Source: a bacterium
Lineage (GTDB): Bacteria; Electryoneota; AABM5-125-24; Hatepunaeales; Hatepunaeaceae
Assembly (NCBI GenBank): GCA_013202285.1
Contig: JABMRV010000004.1
Span: forward strand, 1 to 41,088
Direction: 5' to 3'
Length of the DNA stretch: 41,088 nt
This document shows, in pieces, positions 7,329 through 15,980 of the stretch. The first letter of the stretch is position 1; each line of letters begins with the position of its first letter. The notes under the pieces were generated by a model. That model ran no database searches and had not been told where the DNA came from. It worked only from the letters and a program-made list of their open reading frames with translations. The position numbers and the translations under genes are program-made.

Positions 7329-8402
7329 TTGAAAACATTCGTAGAACTGCTGAATTTTTCCGTGGAATTGGGTGCTTCCGATCTTCATCTGTCAACAGGT
7401 TCGGTACCGATGATCCGGGTCCACGGTCGCATGAAGAAGCTTAACATCCCCGCTCCTACCGCCGAGGAGATGGAGGAAGAGATTGAGCGGATGCTGTTGC
7501 CGGAACAGTGGGAAAGGCTCGAAGAGATGAAGGAAATCGACCTTTCCCAGAAGATAGAAAACGACAACGGTGAACTCGTGGCTCGCTTCCGGGTGAATGT
7601 TTATTCACAGATTAACGGTTACGGCGTCGCATTCCGCACGATCCCTTCCGAAATCAGGGGGTTTGAAGAACTCGGACTGCCTGAGATTCTCAAAGATCTT
7701 GCCCTCCACGATAGAGGACTGATCCTCTTCACCGGACCGACAGGATGTGGTAAATCCACATCACTGGCGGCATGCATCGACTACATTAATGAATACAAGG
7801 AACTTCATATCATCACCATTGAGGATCCTATAGAGTATTATCAATCCACACGAAACTGCCTTATCAACCAGCGAGAACTTGGTGCGAATACCCATTCGTT
7901 CGCCAATGCCTTGCGTTCGGCTCTGCGTGAGGATCCCGATGTGATACTCGTGGGTGAGATGAGGGACCTGGAAACCATCTCGCTGGCATTAACCGCCGCC
8001 GAGACCGGGCACCTTGTATTCGCAACCCTTCACACATCGTCGGCAGCGAAGACGATCGACCGTATTATCGATATCTTTCCCGCATCTCAGAAGCAACAGG
8101 TCAGATCGATGTTAGCCGAGTCGCTCGAGGCGGTGATCGCTCAAAAACTTTTGACCAAAAAGGGTGGTAAAGGTCGTGTTATCGCATGTGAAGTCATGGT
8201 GGCAAACGTGGCGATCAGAAACCTGATCCGTGAAGATAAGATCTACCAAATTCCTTCAGCGATTCAATCCGGAGGCAAGTCGGGGATGCAAGGATTGGAT
8301 CAAGACCTACAGAGGCTCCTTCACAAGGGGCTGATTGACAGAGAAACCGCCGAATTAGTGGCGGAAAACCCGAAACTGTTCGAAGTTGATCTGAATCAGT
8401 AA
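7329..8402 (+). CDS. pilT: Pilus retraction ATPase PilT
   Basis: PilT is the cytoplasmic hexameric ATPase that depolymerises the pilus, powering retraction for twitching and DNA uptake. The 357 residues match the family. The N-terminal domain contains the ASDLHLS motif (about residues 16-22). Walker A is GPTGCGKS (136-143), the Asp box is ITIEDPIEY, Walker B is PDVILVGEMRD (about 203-213) and the His box is TGHLVFATLH (226-235). The AIRNLIRE motif at 295-302, required for retraction in characterised PilT proteins, separates it from PilB. The start is TTG with only a weak ribosome site, but the N-terminus aligns with known PilT proteins. It lies 50 bases after the pilin gene. Confidence 0.93.
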   Translation: MKTFVELLNFSVELGASDLHLSTGSVPMIRVHGRMKKLNIPAPTAEEMEEEIERMLLPEQWERLEEMKEIDLSQKIENDNGELVARFRVNVYSQINGYGVAFRTIPSEIRGFEELGLPEILKDLALHDRGLILFTGPTGCGKSTSLAACIDYINEYKELHIITIEDPIEYYQSTRNCLINQRELGANTHSFANALRSALREDPDVILVGEMRDLETISLALTAAETGHLVFATLHTSSAAKTIDRIIDIFPASQKQQVRSMLAESLEAVIAQKLLTKKGGKGRVIACEVMVANVAIRNLIREDKIYQIPSAIQSGGKSGMQGLDQDLQRLLHKGLIDRETAELVAENPKLFEVDLNQ

Positions 8403-8558
8403 CGATTTCATAACCGTTAGTATTGTTTGGCGTCGAACATCTCATGCACTGAATGGAATTCAGATTTGATTCGGTTCGATTTTGAACTGTCGTTTGTGTT
8501 ATTGGTGGGCGAGACTATTCAGTTGAGCCCGGAAAAAATGATTTGTTAGGAGGGAGAG

Positions 8559-9053
8559 ATGAAAATTTGGCGAAAAAAATGGCAAGGAGACAAAGGGAGT
8601 GTTGATCTGATTCAATTAGTCGTTGGATTAATGATCATTTCCATTGCCGCTGTCGGAACCCTGAAAGCCCTATACTGGGGTTACGAACAGCTTGATTTTC
8701 AAATGAGACACCGCAAGGCGATTTCCATCGCTCGATCTCACGTGGAATACCTGCAGGGCAGACTTCATTCAGACTTCGACGAAACCAGATTCCAGGATGC
8801 GGCTTTGAAAGCCGGTAACATCACAAACCCGCTCATCAAATTGCTCGACGAGAGAGACCCGAGTATCGATTACGACAATATTTATTGCGAGGTCTCACAC
8901 TATGGACTCGAGCCAATTAACGACCCGCAAACCAAGGGAACCGACTTCTGGAAGATCCGGGTCTATGTGAGGTGGGATGAACCAGGTACTAACTCGGCAG
9001 TTCCACTCAATAAGGTTTTCTTTGAAGCCAGAATGGTTCCTTCTGGAAGTTAA
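8559..9053 (+). CDS. Prepilin-like protein with non-canonical cleavage region
   Basis: This 164-residue protein has a short basic leader followed by one hydrophobic helix (about residues 17-36), the layout of a minor pilin. The junction is DKG|SVDLIQ: if cleaved after G13, mature position 5 is Ile rather than the conserved Glu, although Asp sits at position 3. The rest is a soluble domain with conserved-looking Trp and Tyr residues. A strong AGGAGGG ribosome site precedes ATG 8559. Its place between pilT and two other prepilin-like genes suggests a PilV/GspI-type minor pilin involved in starting assembly or at the tip. I cannot assign a named family. Confidence 0.75.
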   Translation: MKIWRKKWQGDKGSVDLIQLVVGLMIISIAAVGTLKALYWGYEQLDFQMRHRKAISIARSHVEYLQGRLHSDFDETRFQDAALKAGNITNPLIKLLDERDPSIDYDNIYCEVSHYGLEPINDPQTKGTDFWKIRVYVRWDEPGTNSAVPLNKVFFEARMVPSGS

Positions 9054-9122
9054 GATGAAAGCAGTTTAGACTGAACAATTGTTACATGGATTTGCATAGA
9101 TGTAGAAAGGCAGGTGGTTGTT

Positions 9123-9773
9123 ATGATTGGGAATAGAAAAGGCTTGTCCAGAGATGGAGGTTTTACCTTCATTGAGGTGACTTTAACCATTGTAATCGTG
9201 TCGATTATGGTGCTCGGTCTCACAATTATTTTGTTGGCATTCAGGGAGCATCTGGACCGTAGTTGGTCAGTACGTGTAATGGATCAATATGGTAACGATG
9301 TAATCGAGCGCTTGACACATGAGCTAAGAAACGCAGTGGATGTTAGCATACGTTCTGGTATAGGAAACACGCATGAAATCAATATTTCCTATCTTGAACC
9401 CAATTATCTGGATAGAACTTACTTAATCAGGTGGCGGGCTGATTTGAGAAATTGTCAAATCACGGTCAATAACGATGCTGTTGATCCCGCTTTTCCGCCA
9501 AGGAAGCTAAGCAAAGGTGAATCTTTTGAGATTCTGCAGTTCACACTGTCAAAATATGGTGAGATAACGCCGGATATTGAGGAGCATATTGACGCTTCTT
9601 TGCGCAACGAAATGTTCCTGAATGCAACATACGATATCCGTTTCAAACTCCGTTACAACCGGGATACCCTGAGCCCCGGTCAAAATGACTGGAGTTTCGA
9701 GAAGTCTTACAGCAACAGAGTGTACTTGCGAAATATGAACCTGCCGATCAGAAGGCAGCTTGAAGCAGATTAG
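9123..9773 (+). CDS. Minor prepilin, PilW/GspJ-like
   Basis: The 216-residue protein carries a canonical prepilin motif, DGG|FTFIEVT, with cleavage after G13 and Glu at mature position 5, followed by a long hydrophobic helix. The globular domain is larger than that of the main pilin, as for PilW/GspJ minor pilins. ATG 9123 is chosen because AGGTGG (9112-9117) lies five bases before it; GTG 9114 is a less likely alternative. With its neighbours it probably forms a minor-pilin tip complex that primes assembly. The exact minor-pilin type is inferred from gene order. Confidence 0.8.
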   Translation: MIGNRKGLSRDGGFTFIEVTLTIVIVSIMVLGLTIILLAFREHLDRSWSVRVMDQYGNDVIERLTHELRNAVDVSIRSGIGNTHEINISYLEPNYLDRTYLIRWRADLRNCQITVNNDAVDPAFPPRKLSKGESFEILQFTLSKYGEITPDIEEHIDASLRNEMFLNATYDIRFKLRYNRDTLSPGQNDWSFEKSYSNRVYLRNMNLPIRRQLEAD

Positions 9774-9833
9774 TTACATCGGTTGAATAGTTGTAATTTG
9801 GTAAAGTTAAAGATGAGTTTTAGGGAGGATCAA

Positions 9834-11300
9834 ATGAAACGGAATCGAAAATTATTCAAAGAAGACGGTAATATTCTCATAGGATCTGTCATCATTGTCG
9901 CTCTCCTCGTGGCTACCGGATTGGGCTATATGAAATGGGCGACCGACGAACGGTGGGATACCGCCTATGAGGAAGCAACCGTGCAGGCGTATTTTCTTGC
10001 ACAAGCAGGAGTCATTGAGAGAGGATTGTTATACCTGCGCACACGTACACCGGGCGAATTACCCACCGGTACGGTTTATTTAAAGCCGGGCTACATCAAG
10101 GACGTGGGATTGTATTTCAAGACCATAGTAAGACGCGTGACCACGATGGGCTCGGGTGACATTTTTCAACGAACCGATACTTATGACATTTTCAGTACTG
10201 GGCGTGCCGAGTTTACGAATCATCAACTCGGAAACCGATTCGCTGGTCAACCGGTGGAAGTTGAACGAACGGCGAAAATGAGAGCCAGGCTGAGATCTTT
10301 CGCGAATTATATGTACCTGACCAACTTTGAGGTTACTAACTATAACGAGATTATCTGGTTCTGGTCCTATGATTCACTTTGGGGAAGGGTTCATTCGAAC
10401 GATTTCATCGGTATCAAGTATTCGCCCCACTTCTACGGTCCGATCTCTACCTGTCAGTCCAGGTTTGTGTACTACGAGCCCGATCCGTATTTTGCCTATC
10501 CACCTCAGTTCGAAGTACCTCCGGTGTTGTTCCCGAGACAAGCTGAAACCCTGCGTTCCGCTGCACGCTGGATTACCGACGGTGGTGGACGTTTCATGAC
10601 GCGTGTATGGTTGAGAGGTGAAGGCGGGATAGACACATACCAATATGAATTAGGTAGTGAACCGCCCCCACTTTATGGCGTTCTCGATGAGATGTTCAAC
10701 AACCGACATTTTCCTCAACCGTATTGGGACGCATTATTCGTAGATGGTCAAGCCGAGATCTACGGTGAGATGGCGGGTAACCTGACTATCGGAACCGCAG
10801 GTACGATGTGGCTGGTTGACAATGTCAAGTACGTTGATTCCGATCCTTTGAGTGGACAGTTTGAGGACTGGAGTACTGCAAGGCATATGCTCGGACTTAT
10901 TTCTGAGAAAGATATTATTATCCAGAACAACGAGTATAATGGTCGTGAAAATGGTATTCAATACCTTGGAAATCATAACAGGCATTCAATAATCATTAAC
11001 GCGGGGATGGTTGCGCTTGACGAATCGTTCACGTTCCAACATCAGAACGACGATTGGGAAGCCTATCAGGGACCATCACCAGACGAACGCGGGATTATTC
11101 ACCTGTTCGGCGCCGTAACGCAGTGGCGCAGAGGTTACGTGCACCGTTCCAATCACGATGGAACAGGTTACGGTAAGGATTACCGTTATGATTTCCGCTT
11201 CGATACGAGACCGCCTCCATTCTATATGGAAGCAATGGACGAAGACGGTCACGGTTTATTTGATATTATTTCATGGGGCGAATTGTCGCCAGACGAGTAA
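9834..11300 (+). CDS. Large PilX/GspK-like minor pilin
   Basis: The 488-residue protein starts at ATG 9834, six bases after the ribosome site AGGGAGG (9822-9828). The N-terminus EDG|NILIGSVIIVALLVA resembles the GspK/PilX class, which keeps the Gly cleavage site but lacks Glu at position 5. The helix continues into QAYFLAQAGVIERGLLYL, typical of PilX/GspK N-termini. The remaining ~400 residues are rich in Tyr, Trp and Phe, with motifs such as WGRVHSNDFIGI that recall DUF4900-type domains; this link is from memory and tentative. It is much larger than a normal pilin, so it may be a tip subunit or adhesin. It closes the minor-pilin group before pilM. Confidence 0.75.
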   Translation: MKRNRKLFKEDGNILIGSVIIVALLVATGLGYMKWATDERWDTAYEEATVQAYFLAQAGVIERGLLYLRTRTPGELPTGTVYLKPGYIKDVGLYFKTIVRRVTTMGSGDIFQRTDTYDIFSTGRAEFTNHQLGNRFAGQPVEVERTAKMRARLRSFANYMYLTNFEVTNYNEIIWFWSYDSLWGRVHSNDFIGIKYSPHFYGPISTCQSRFVYYEPDPYFAYPPQFEVPPVLFPRQAETLRSAARWITDGGGRFMTRVWLRGEGGIDTYQYELGSEPPPLYGVLDEMFNNRHFPQPYWDALFVDGQAEIYGEMAGNLTIGTAGTMWLVDNVKYVDSDPLSGQFEDWSTARHMLGLISEKDIIIQNNEYNGRENGIQYLGNHNRHSIIINAGMVALDESFTFQHQNDDWEAYQGPSPDERGIIHLFGAVTQWRRGYVHRSNHDGTGYGKDYRYDFRFDTRPPPFYMEAMDEDGHGLFDIISWGELSPDE

Positions 11301-11525
11301 ACCCCATGTTTAAAATTGTTCTAATGATCGGTTTCCCCCTCGTTATCAATAGCGGGGGGGGGAGCCGATGGAATGTCCGAAAGCGGTTTGGAGGGACTTG
11401 CAGCATCAGGTTCTGATCATTCTGTTAGGTTCTGAATTGCACGAGTAACTCCACGACGAAGTACTCTTTCCTGCTTTCGGATTTTTTATACGGGTGAATC
11501 CCCAAAAGTCTAAATCGGTGGTAGT
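11301..11525 (+). other. Intergenic gap with G9-tract hairpin before pilM
   Basis: No gene is visible in these 225 bases. TCGG (11328-11331) through CCGA (11365-11368) can fold into an imperfect hairpin that pairs a C-run with a run of nine G (11354-11362). There is no following T-run, so it is not a classic terminator. It resembles the C/G-rich hairpin units in the methyltransferase gene. The ribosome site GGTGG (11517-11521) precedes pilM. Confidence 0.45.
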
Positions 11526-12596
11526 ATGTTTGGCTTGCGTAGCAACCTGAGAGTTGGACTTGATATCGGCACGCACAGCATTAAGCTCGCGGTAGTCGAG
11601 AAAGTTGGTCCGCGTTTCCGTCTGGCAAAGTGGAAATGCTCCGAGATGTACACCAAAGGGAGCAAATATGATCCCGAGGGACCTAAAAAATCTATTGCCG
11701 TACCGCAGCTGATGAGCATGATGAACGAGCTTGGATTGGTACCTAAACGGATCAAACGTCTTGCTTCATGTATCGGTGGTCATCAGGTGGCGGCAAAGGA
11801 GATTGCGAGTCTCATGCAGACCGAGGCAGAGATGTCTTCAAGCCTGCTTCTCGAAGCCAGAAAACACATCCCACTCGATGGAAGCGAAACCGTCGTTGAC
11901 TACCAGATCATGGGCGACGATGTTACCGATTCCGACAAGGTCAGGATTCTTCTGGTCGCCACGACTCGCAAGAACTACGAGACACACCAGGATTTCCTGC
12001 GTGAAATCGATATTAAGCCGGGAATCATAGATGTCGATTCGCTCGCTTCCCTTAATTGTTACATCATTCATTCCCAGATGCCGGATGAGGGTGTCGCAAT
12101 CTTTCTTAACATCGGAGCAAAGAGATCTGTGCTCTCGGTATATGGTCGCAGAGACATGTTCTTTACACGTGACCTGCCGATAGGCGGGCAGATGTTTACT
12201 GAAGAACTCATGAGTAGTTACGGGCTTGATTACGAGGAAGCTGAGAAGGTGAAGTTTGAACAGGGGATGAAACCAGATATTGAGAAAAAGTCTGATAATG
12301 GCGGTTCCTCGCTATCCCTTGCCGAGAAGAGTTCCTTTGAAAAGCTCGGCGACGAGATTAACAGGTCTTTGCGATTCTATGTGAAAGAGTCGGGACAATC
12401 AGTCTTCACTCACTTCGTACTGACGGGCGGCGGAGCCATACTCAAGGATTTGGATACATACCTGAGCAACAAATTCAACATCCCGATCGAGCTTTATAAT
12501 CCTTTCAATCAACTTGATAGTCGAGTTCCGATCGAGGCGGATAATCCCTATCAAATGGTTTCTGCAATAGGGCTTGCTATCAGAGGGGATCTATAA
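11526..12596 (+). CDS. pilM: Type IV pilus assembly ATPase-fold protein PilM
   Basis: PilM is an actin/FtsA-fold protein on the cytoplasmic face that binds the N-terminal tail of PilN. The 356-residue protein has the phosphate-1 motif VGLDIGTHSIKLAVVE (about residues 10-25), a connecting region with VDVDSLASLNCY-like character, and the late glycine-rich motif FVLTGGGAILKDLDTYL. The length fits the family. ATG 11526 follows GGTGG by four bases. Its stop overlaps the pilN start by one base (TAATG), so the two are translationally coupled. Confidence 0.92.
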   Translation: MFGLRSNLRVGLDIGTHSIKLAVVEKVGPRFRLAKWKCSEMYTKGSKYDPEGPKKSIAVPQLMSMMNELGLVPKRIKRLASCIGGHQVAAKEIASLMQTEAEMSSSLLLEARKHIPLDGSETVVDYQIMGDDVTDSDKVRILLVATTRKNYETHQDFLREIDIKPGIIDVDSLASLNCYIIHSQMPDEGVAIFLNIGAKRSVLSVYGRRDMFFTRDLPIGGQMFTEELMSSYGLDYEEAEKVKFEQGMKPDIEKKSDNGGSSLSLAEKSSFEKLGDEINRSLRFYVKESGQSVFTHFVLTGGGAILKDLDTYLSNKFNIPIELYNPFNQLDSRVPIEADNPYQMVSAIGLAIRGDL

Positions 12597-13231
12597 TGAT
12601 AAGCCAATTCACCATTAATCTCAATAAGGGCGAGGATTTAGCCGAGCGCGAATTGCGCTGGCGCAAACGTCGTGAGATTATAACCTTGACGATATTGATT
12701 ATAATTGTGGCGGTCCTGTTAACCGTCAATATCGGTCAGTATCAGATGATCGAAGGAATTGTCCAGACTAAGAAGAATATCATTGCTGATATTGAACGAC
12801 AGCTCGACTCTCTTGAGAAGACGGGAAAGAAGATATCCAAAGAAGACGTTCTATCTCTTGCCAAGCTTGAAAAGGAACGTGTCCTTTGGACGAGGAAGTT
12901 GCTGGCTTTGGGACAGGAATTGCCTGAGGAAATGGCGCTGACCTATCTCGAATTCAAGAATAATGTGCTTCTGATCCGTTTCGTCACAACCATCAAGGGT
13001 AAGGAGAAGGAGTTTGACAAGGTCAAGGAGATGATCGATAAACTCCGAGCATCGCCGCTGTTTTTCCACGACTTTGCGAAGATGCAGCTCAAGGAACAAC
13101 ATCGTGCTGAGGTGGATGAGCAGAACATCCTTTCCTTTTCGGTATTATGTTATCTTGAGAAGGGCACGGCGAAACGAAGACGCGGTGCCAGGAGTGCTCG
13201 ATCCCGGAGCACTGAAGCCATCCGCGGCTAA
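12596..13231 (+). CDS. pilN: Type IV pilus inner-membrane protein PilN-like
   Basis: The 211-residue protein has a short cytoplasmic tail whose FTINL motif resembles the PilN segment that docks into PilM. One membrane helix follows at about residues 30-50, then a coiled-coil periplasmic stretch (about 55-95) and a small ferredoxin-like domain. The last ~25 residues are unusually rich in Arg and Ser (KRRRGARSARSRST), odd for a periplasmic tail. Identity rests on topology, length and the pilM-N-O-P-Q order more than on conserved residues. Confidence 0.85.
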   Translation: MISQFTINLNKGEDLAERELRWRKRREIITLTILIIIVAVLLTVNIGQYQMIEGIVQTKKNIIADIERQLDSLEKTGKKISKEDVLSLAKLEKERVLWTRKLLALGQELPEEMALTYLEFKNNVLLIRFVTTIKGKEKEFDKVKEMIDKLRASPLFFHDFAKMQLKEQHRAEVDEQNILSFSVLCYLEKGTAKRRRGARSARSRSTEAIRG

Positions 13232-13259
13232 TTCTCGACCATTACACGAGGTACGATAA

Positions 13260-13817
13260 ATGAAGCGTAACATAATCTTACTTTTGATTCTGGTGCTGTT
13301 CGGCGGCAGCGCCTGGGGATATTATACCTATAAATATGATAAATACCCGCAGATAATCAGGGAGTTTGACCGGGATATAGAGGTAAGTGATGAGAAGTTG
13401 ATCAGCGCTCAAATTATCCACCAGCAACTCGACTTGGTGGCTAAATTGATTGAGAGAAACCTGGCGACTTCGAAGAATGATTCACTTGCCGAGGATGCAA
13501 ATCTTCCTTTCCTGGGATATATCACAGGGATTATTAACGATCTCGATATAAAGCTCATCAAACTTGAGCCCGGAAAGAAATCGGCTCGACTTGATTATGT
13601 GCGGACACCATATACATTAACCATCAGGGCATCATACAGGAAACTGGGCAAGTTCATCAATCGAATGGAGAAATCTGAAAGGCTGATAACAGTAGAGCAG
13701 TTCGAGGTTGATAACGCCATTCGGAAATCTGGTGCGGCTATGGAGAAGGATGCTGATCCAGCAGCACATGATCTTGTGCTAAGGATATCTACATTAACTC
13801 TGATTAAACAGCGCTGA
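13260..13817 (+). CDS. pilO: Type IV pilus inner-membrane protein PilO-like
   Basis: The 185-residue protein has an N-terminal membrane helix (about residues 4-22), a coiled-coil region and a C-terminal ferredoxin-like domain. The segment YTLTIRASYRKLGKFINRME is characteristic of PilO, where it forms part of the dimer fold. It would form a heterodimer with PilN in the periplasmic alignment complex. GAGGT (13248-13252) precedes ATG 13260 by seven bases. The gene lies 28 bases after pilN. Confidence 0.87.
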   Translation: MKRNIILLLILVLFGGSAWGYYTYKYDKYPQIIREFDRDIEVSDEKLISAQIIHQQLDLVAKLIERNLATSKNDSLAEDANLPFLGYITGIINDLDIKLIKLEPGKKSARLDYVRTPYTLTIRASYRKLGKFINRMEKSERLITVEQFEVDNAIRKSGAAMEKDADPAAHDLVLRISTLTLIKQR

Positions 13818-13835
13818 AGGCGGGAGGTTTGCTAA

Positions 13836-14432
13836 ATGAAGGGGCGAAACAAGCTCTTTTTTAACCTGCTTACGTTCTTATTACTGGTTGTAATCGTTCT
13901 TGTCGGTTTAAAAACCCGAGAGGCCGATAAGCAGATCAAATCTTGGGAAGCGGAGATAAAACGACGTCAGGAGCGCGGAGTTCAGGATCCTGTGCTCAGA
14001 GCGACAGTGGATAAACTTGAAGCCGACCTACAGGCTCGCCTCAAGGAGACGTTTAACCTTGAGGAGGATCCTCTCGATCTGACAAGGGTCATCCACACTC
14101 GTAAATTCTTCAGGAAACTGTTCGGTGAAATGCCTGAAACCGAAACAAGGATGAGATTATCCTGTACGGTTACCAGTGAGGAAGGTCAATCCGCTATTAT
14201 CAAGTATCGTGGCAGAAGTAATGTTTTGATGGTTGGTGATGAGGTTAGGCATAGCACGTACCGCGTTGTGTCTATCGGGAAGAGCGAAGTGGTGCTCAGG
14301 CGAGGTAATGAGCGGTTAATACTCAAAACTGAAAAAGCGCCTGACACCATTGCCGAAGAGGAGAAACGGAGAGATCTTGGCATGAAAGACCCGGTGATAG
14401 AGGTTAATGAGCTACCAATCGGTAATTATTAA
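13836..14432 (+). CDS. PilP/GspC-like periplasmic link protein without lipobox
   Basis: The 198-residue protein sits where pilP is expected. Its C-terminal ~75 residues (VLMVGDEVRHSTYRVVSIGK and following) have the small beta-domain pattern of PilP/GspC homology regions, which contact the secretin. Canonical PilP is a lipoprotein, but this protein has no lipobox cysteine; it has an uncleaved-looking membrane helix (about residues 8-24) and a coiled coil, a GspC-like layout. A strong GGGAGG site lies eight bases before ATG 13836. It probably connects the PilN/PilO complex to PilQ. I leave the symbol empty because PilP and GspC cannot be separated by eye. Confidence 0.75.
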   Translation: MKGRNKLFFNLLTFLLLVVIVLVGLKTREADKQIKSWEAEIKRRQERGVQDPVLRATVDKLEADLQARLKETFNLEEDPLDLTRVIHTRKFFRKLFGEMPETETRMRLSCTVTSEEGQSAIIKYRGRSNVLMVGDEVRHSTYRVVSIGKSEVVLRRGNERLILKTEKAPDTIAEEEKRRDLGMKDPVIEVNELPIGNY

Positions 14433-14516
14433 CTGTCATCAACCGGCATCGGCTGATCTCAACTTGATTATACAACAGTCTTAACTCAACTGTAACATAA
14501 CGGTTAAGGAGTACTA

Positions 14517-15947
14517 ATGGGCGGAACGTTACGGGGTCCGGGAACCTTATTGATCTTAATATTTGTGCTTGTCGCAAACTCATTTGTAGCAGCTCAGGAG
14601 GTTGTTGCTGAAGAGGGTATAAAGACGATGCGACCGATCTCAGAAACCAAACCCGGATTAATGACGGTAGTAAGTATCGATGCTGAGGATACTTACCTAC
14701 CAAGCGTTTTATCAATACTTGCAGAAAAAAGTAATTACAACATAGTGACCGGTCCGGGTGTATCCAAAGAGGAACGTATATCCATTCACCTCAAAGATAC
14801 GCCTATTGATGAAGCGATGAACCTTGTAGTTCGCGCTGCCGGTCTCTCGTATGAAATTATCGGTAATTCTTTTCTTGTTGCAACACCGAAGAGGCTGAAA
14901 GAACGGGTAGGTCAAAACCCCTGGGTTCTTCCACTCCAATATGCAAACGCTGAGATTGTGAAGAAACTGCTCTCTGATTTCCCGGCTCAGATTCAGGTTG
15001 ATCAGAGCGGTAATAAACTTCTTATTATCAGTACTCCCAAGGTCAGAAACGACATTGAGAGAGTAATTGTAGATATCGATCAAGCTTCACTTCAGATCAC
15101 CCTTGAAGCCCGTCTGATCGAGGTTTCAGTGGAAGATGAAGAGAGGCTGGGAATAAACTGGTCGAAACTCTCGACTGGAACAGCGATGCATTTATTTGAA
15201 GGGCAGATCCAACCCGGAACCGATTACGCCTCGGCGATATCCGCTTTGGGTCAGCGTAGCCAGCAATATAATGCGTTTGAGCAGTTTAACACAGTTGACG
15301 GATGGGGCAAGATGTGGCGGAGCCAGATGGTCTATGAGATTGCACTCGACTGGCTTCTTAAGAACGCCGTTGCAGACGTTCTCACCGACACAAAGGTTGT
15401 AACTATGAACGCTATGCCGGCAATGATCGAGCTTGTTGACGTGGTTCCTTATGTGACCAGCTCCGGTGGCGTCGGCGGTCAGGTCTCCGTACAGCGTGAA
15501 GAGGTGGGAATTAAACTGACGATCCTTCCGCAGGTCAATACCGACGGATATATAACGGTCAAAATTCTACCTGAAGTAAGTTCGATTTTCGAATTCATCG
15601 GTCCTGATCAGACGATCCCACGCATGGTTCGACGCAAGGCTGAAATGACCGTTCGTGTCAAGAATCATCAGACAATTATCGTCGGCGGTCTGATGGGAAT
15701 GACCGCTCTTAAAACAAAGCACAAGGTGCCGTTCTTCGGCGATATCCCGTATGTCGGTGGTCTGTTCAGGTATAATGTTGTTTCACATAAGAAGACTGAC
15801 CTCATCATCGAGATTACTCCGCATATTCTGGAAGATGAATATACGTACATTGAGAAATCGAAAGAAGTATTAGATTGTGAAGATCGCTTTGAGAACAAAG
15901 GTAATCCCAGCGCTGAAGCTGAAATCGGTTCAGTTTATGAGGAGTAA
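14517..15947 (+). CDS. pilQ: Type IV pilus secretin PilQ
   Basis: PilQ forms the outer-membrane ring through which the pilus passes. The 476-residue protein has a signal peptide ending near FVAAQ (about residue 25). A secretin/TonB short N-terminal (N0-type) domain follows at about residues 45-120, then an N1-type domain (about 135-195) and the secretin core. The signature VKNHQTIIVGGLM and the following VPFFGDIPYVGGLFRYN are diagnostic. No AMIN peptidoglycan-binding domain is present before N0, so it is shorter than proteobacterial PilQ. AAGGAG (14506-14511) is five bases before ATG 14517. Confidence 0.93.
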   Translation: MGGTLRGPGTLLILIFVLVANSFVAAQEVVAEEGIKTMRPISETKPGLMTVVSIDAEDTYLPSVLSILAEKSNYNIVTGPGVSKEERISIHLKDTPIDEAMNLVVRAAGLSYEIIGNSFLVATPKRLKERVGQNPWVLPLQYANAEIVKKLLSDFPAQIQVDQSGNKLLIISTPKVRNDIERVIVDIDQASLQITLEARLIEVSVEDEERLGINWSKLSTGTAMHLFEGQIQPGTDYASAISALGQRSQQYNAFEQFNTVDGWGKMWRSQMVYEIALDWLLKNAVADVLTDTKVVTMNAMPAMIELVDVVPYVTSSGGVGGQVSVQREEVGIKLTILPQVNTDGYITVKILPEVSSIFEFIGPDQTIPRMVRRKAEMTVRVKNHQTIIVGGLMGMTALKTKHKVPFFGDIPYVGGLFRYNVVSHKKTDLIIEITPHILEDEYTYIEKSKEVLDCEDRFENKGNPSAEAEIGSVYEE

Positions 15948-15980
15948 ATTCTATCCCTTTACAATGGGGTAGAGGAATAG

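Noticed and set aside
11328-11368. Rho-independent terminator before pilM
   Set aside because: The stem is imperfect and no T-run follows; listed as a G-tract hairpin instead.
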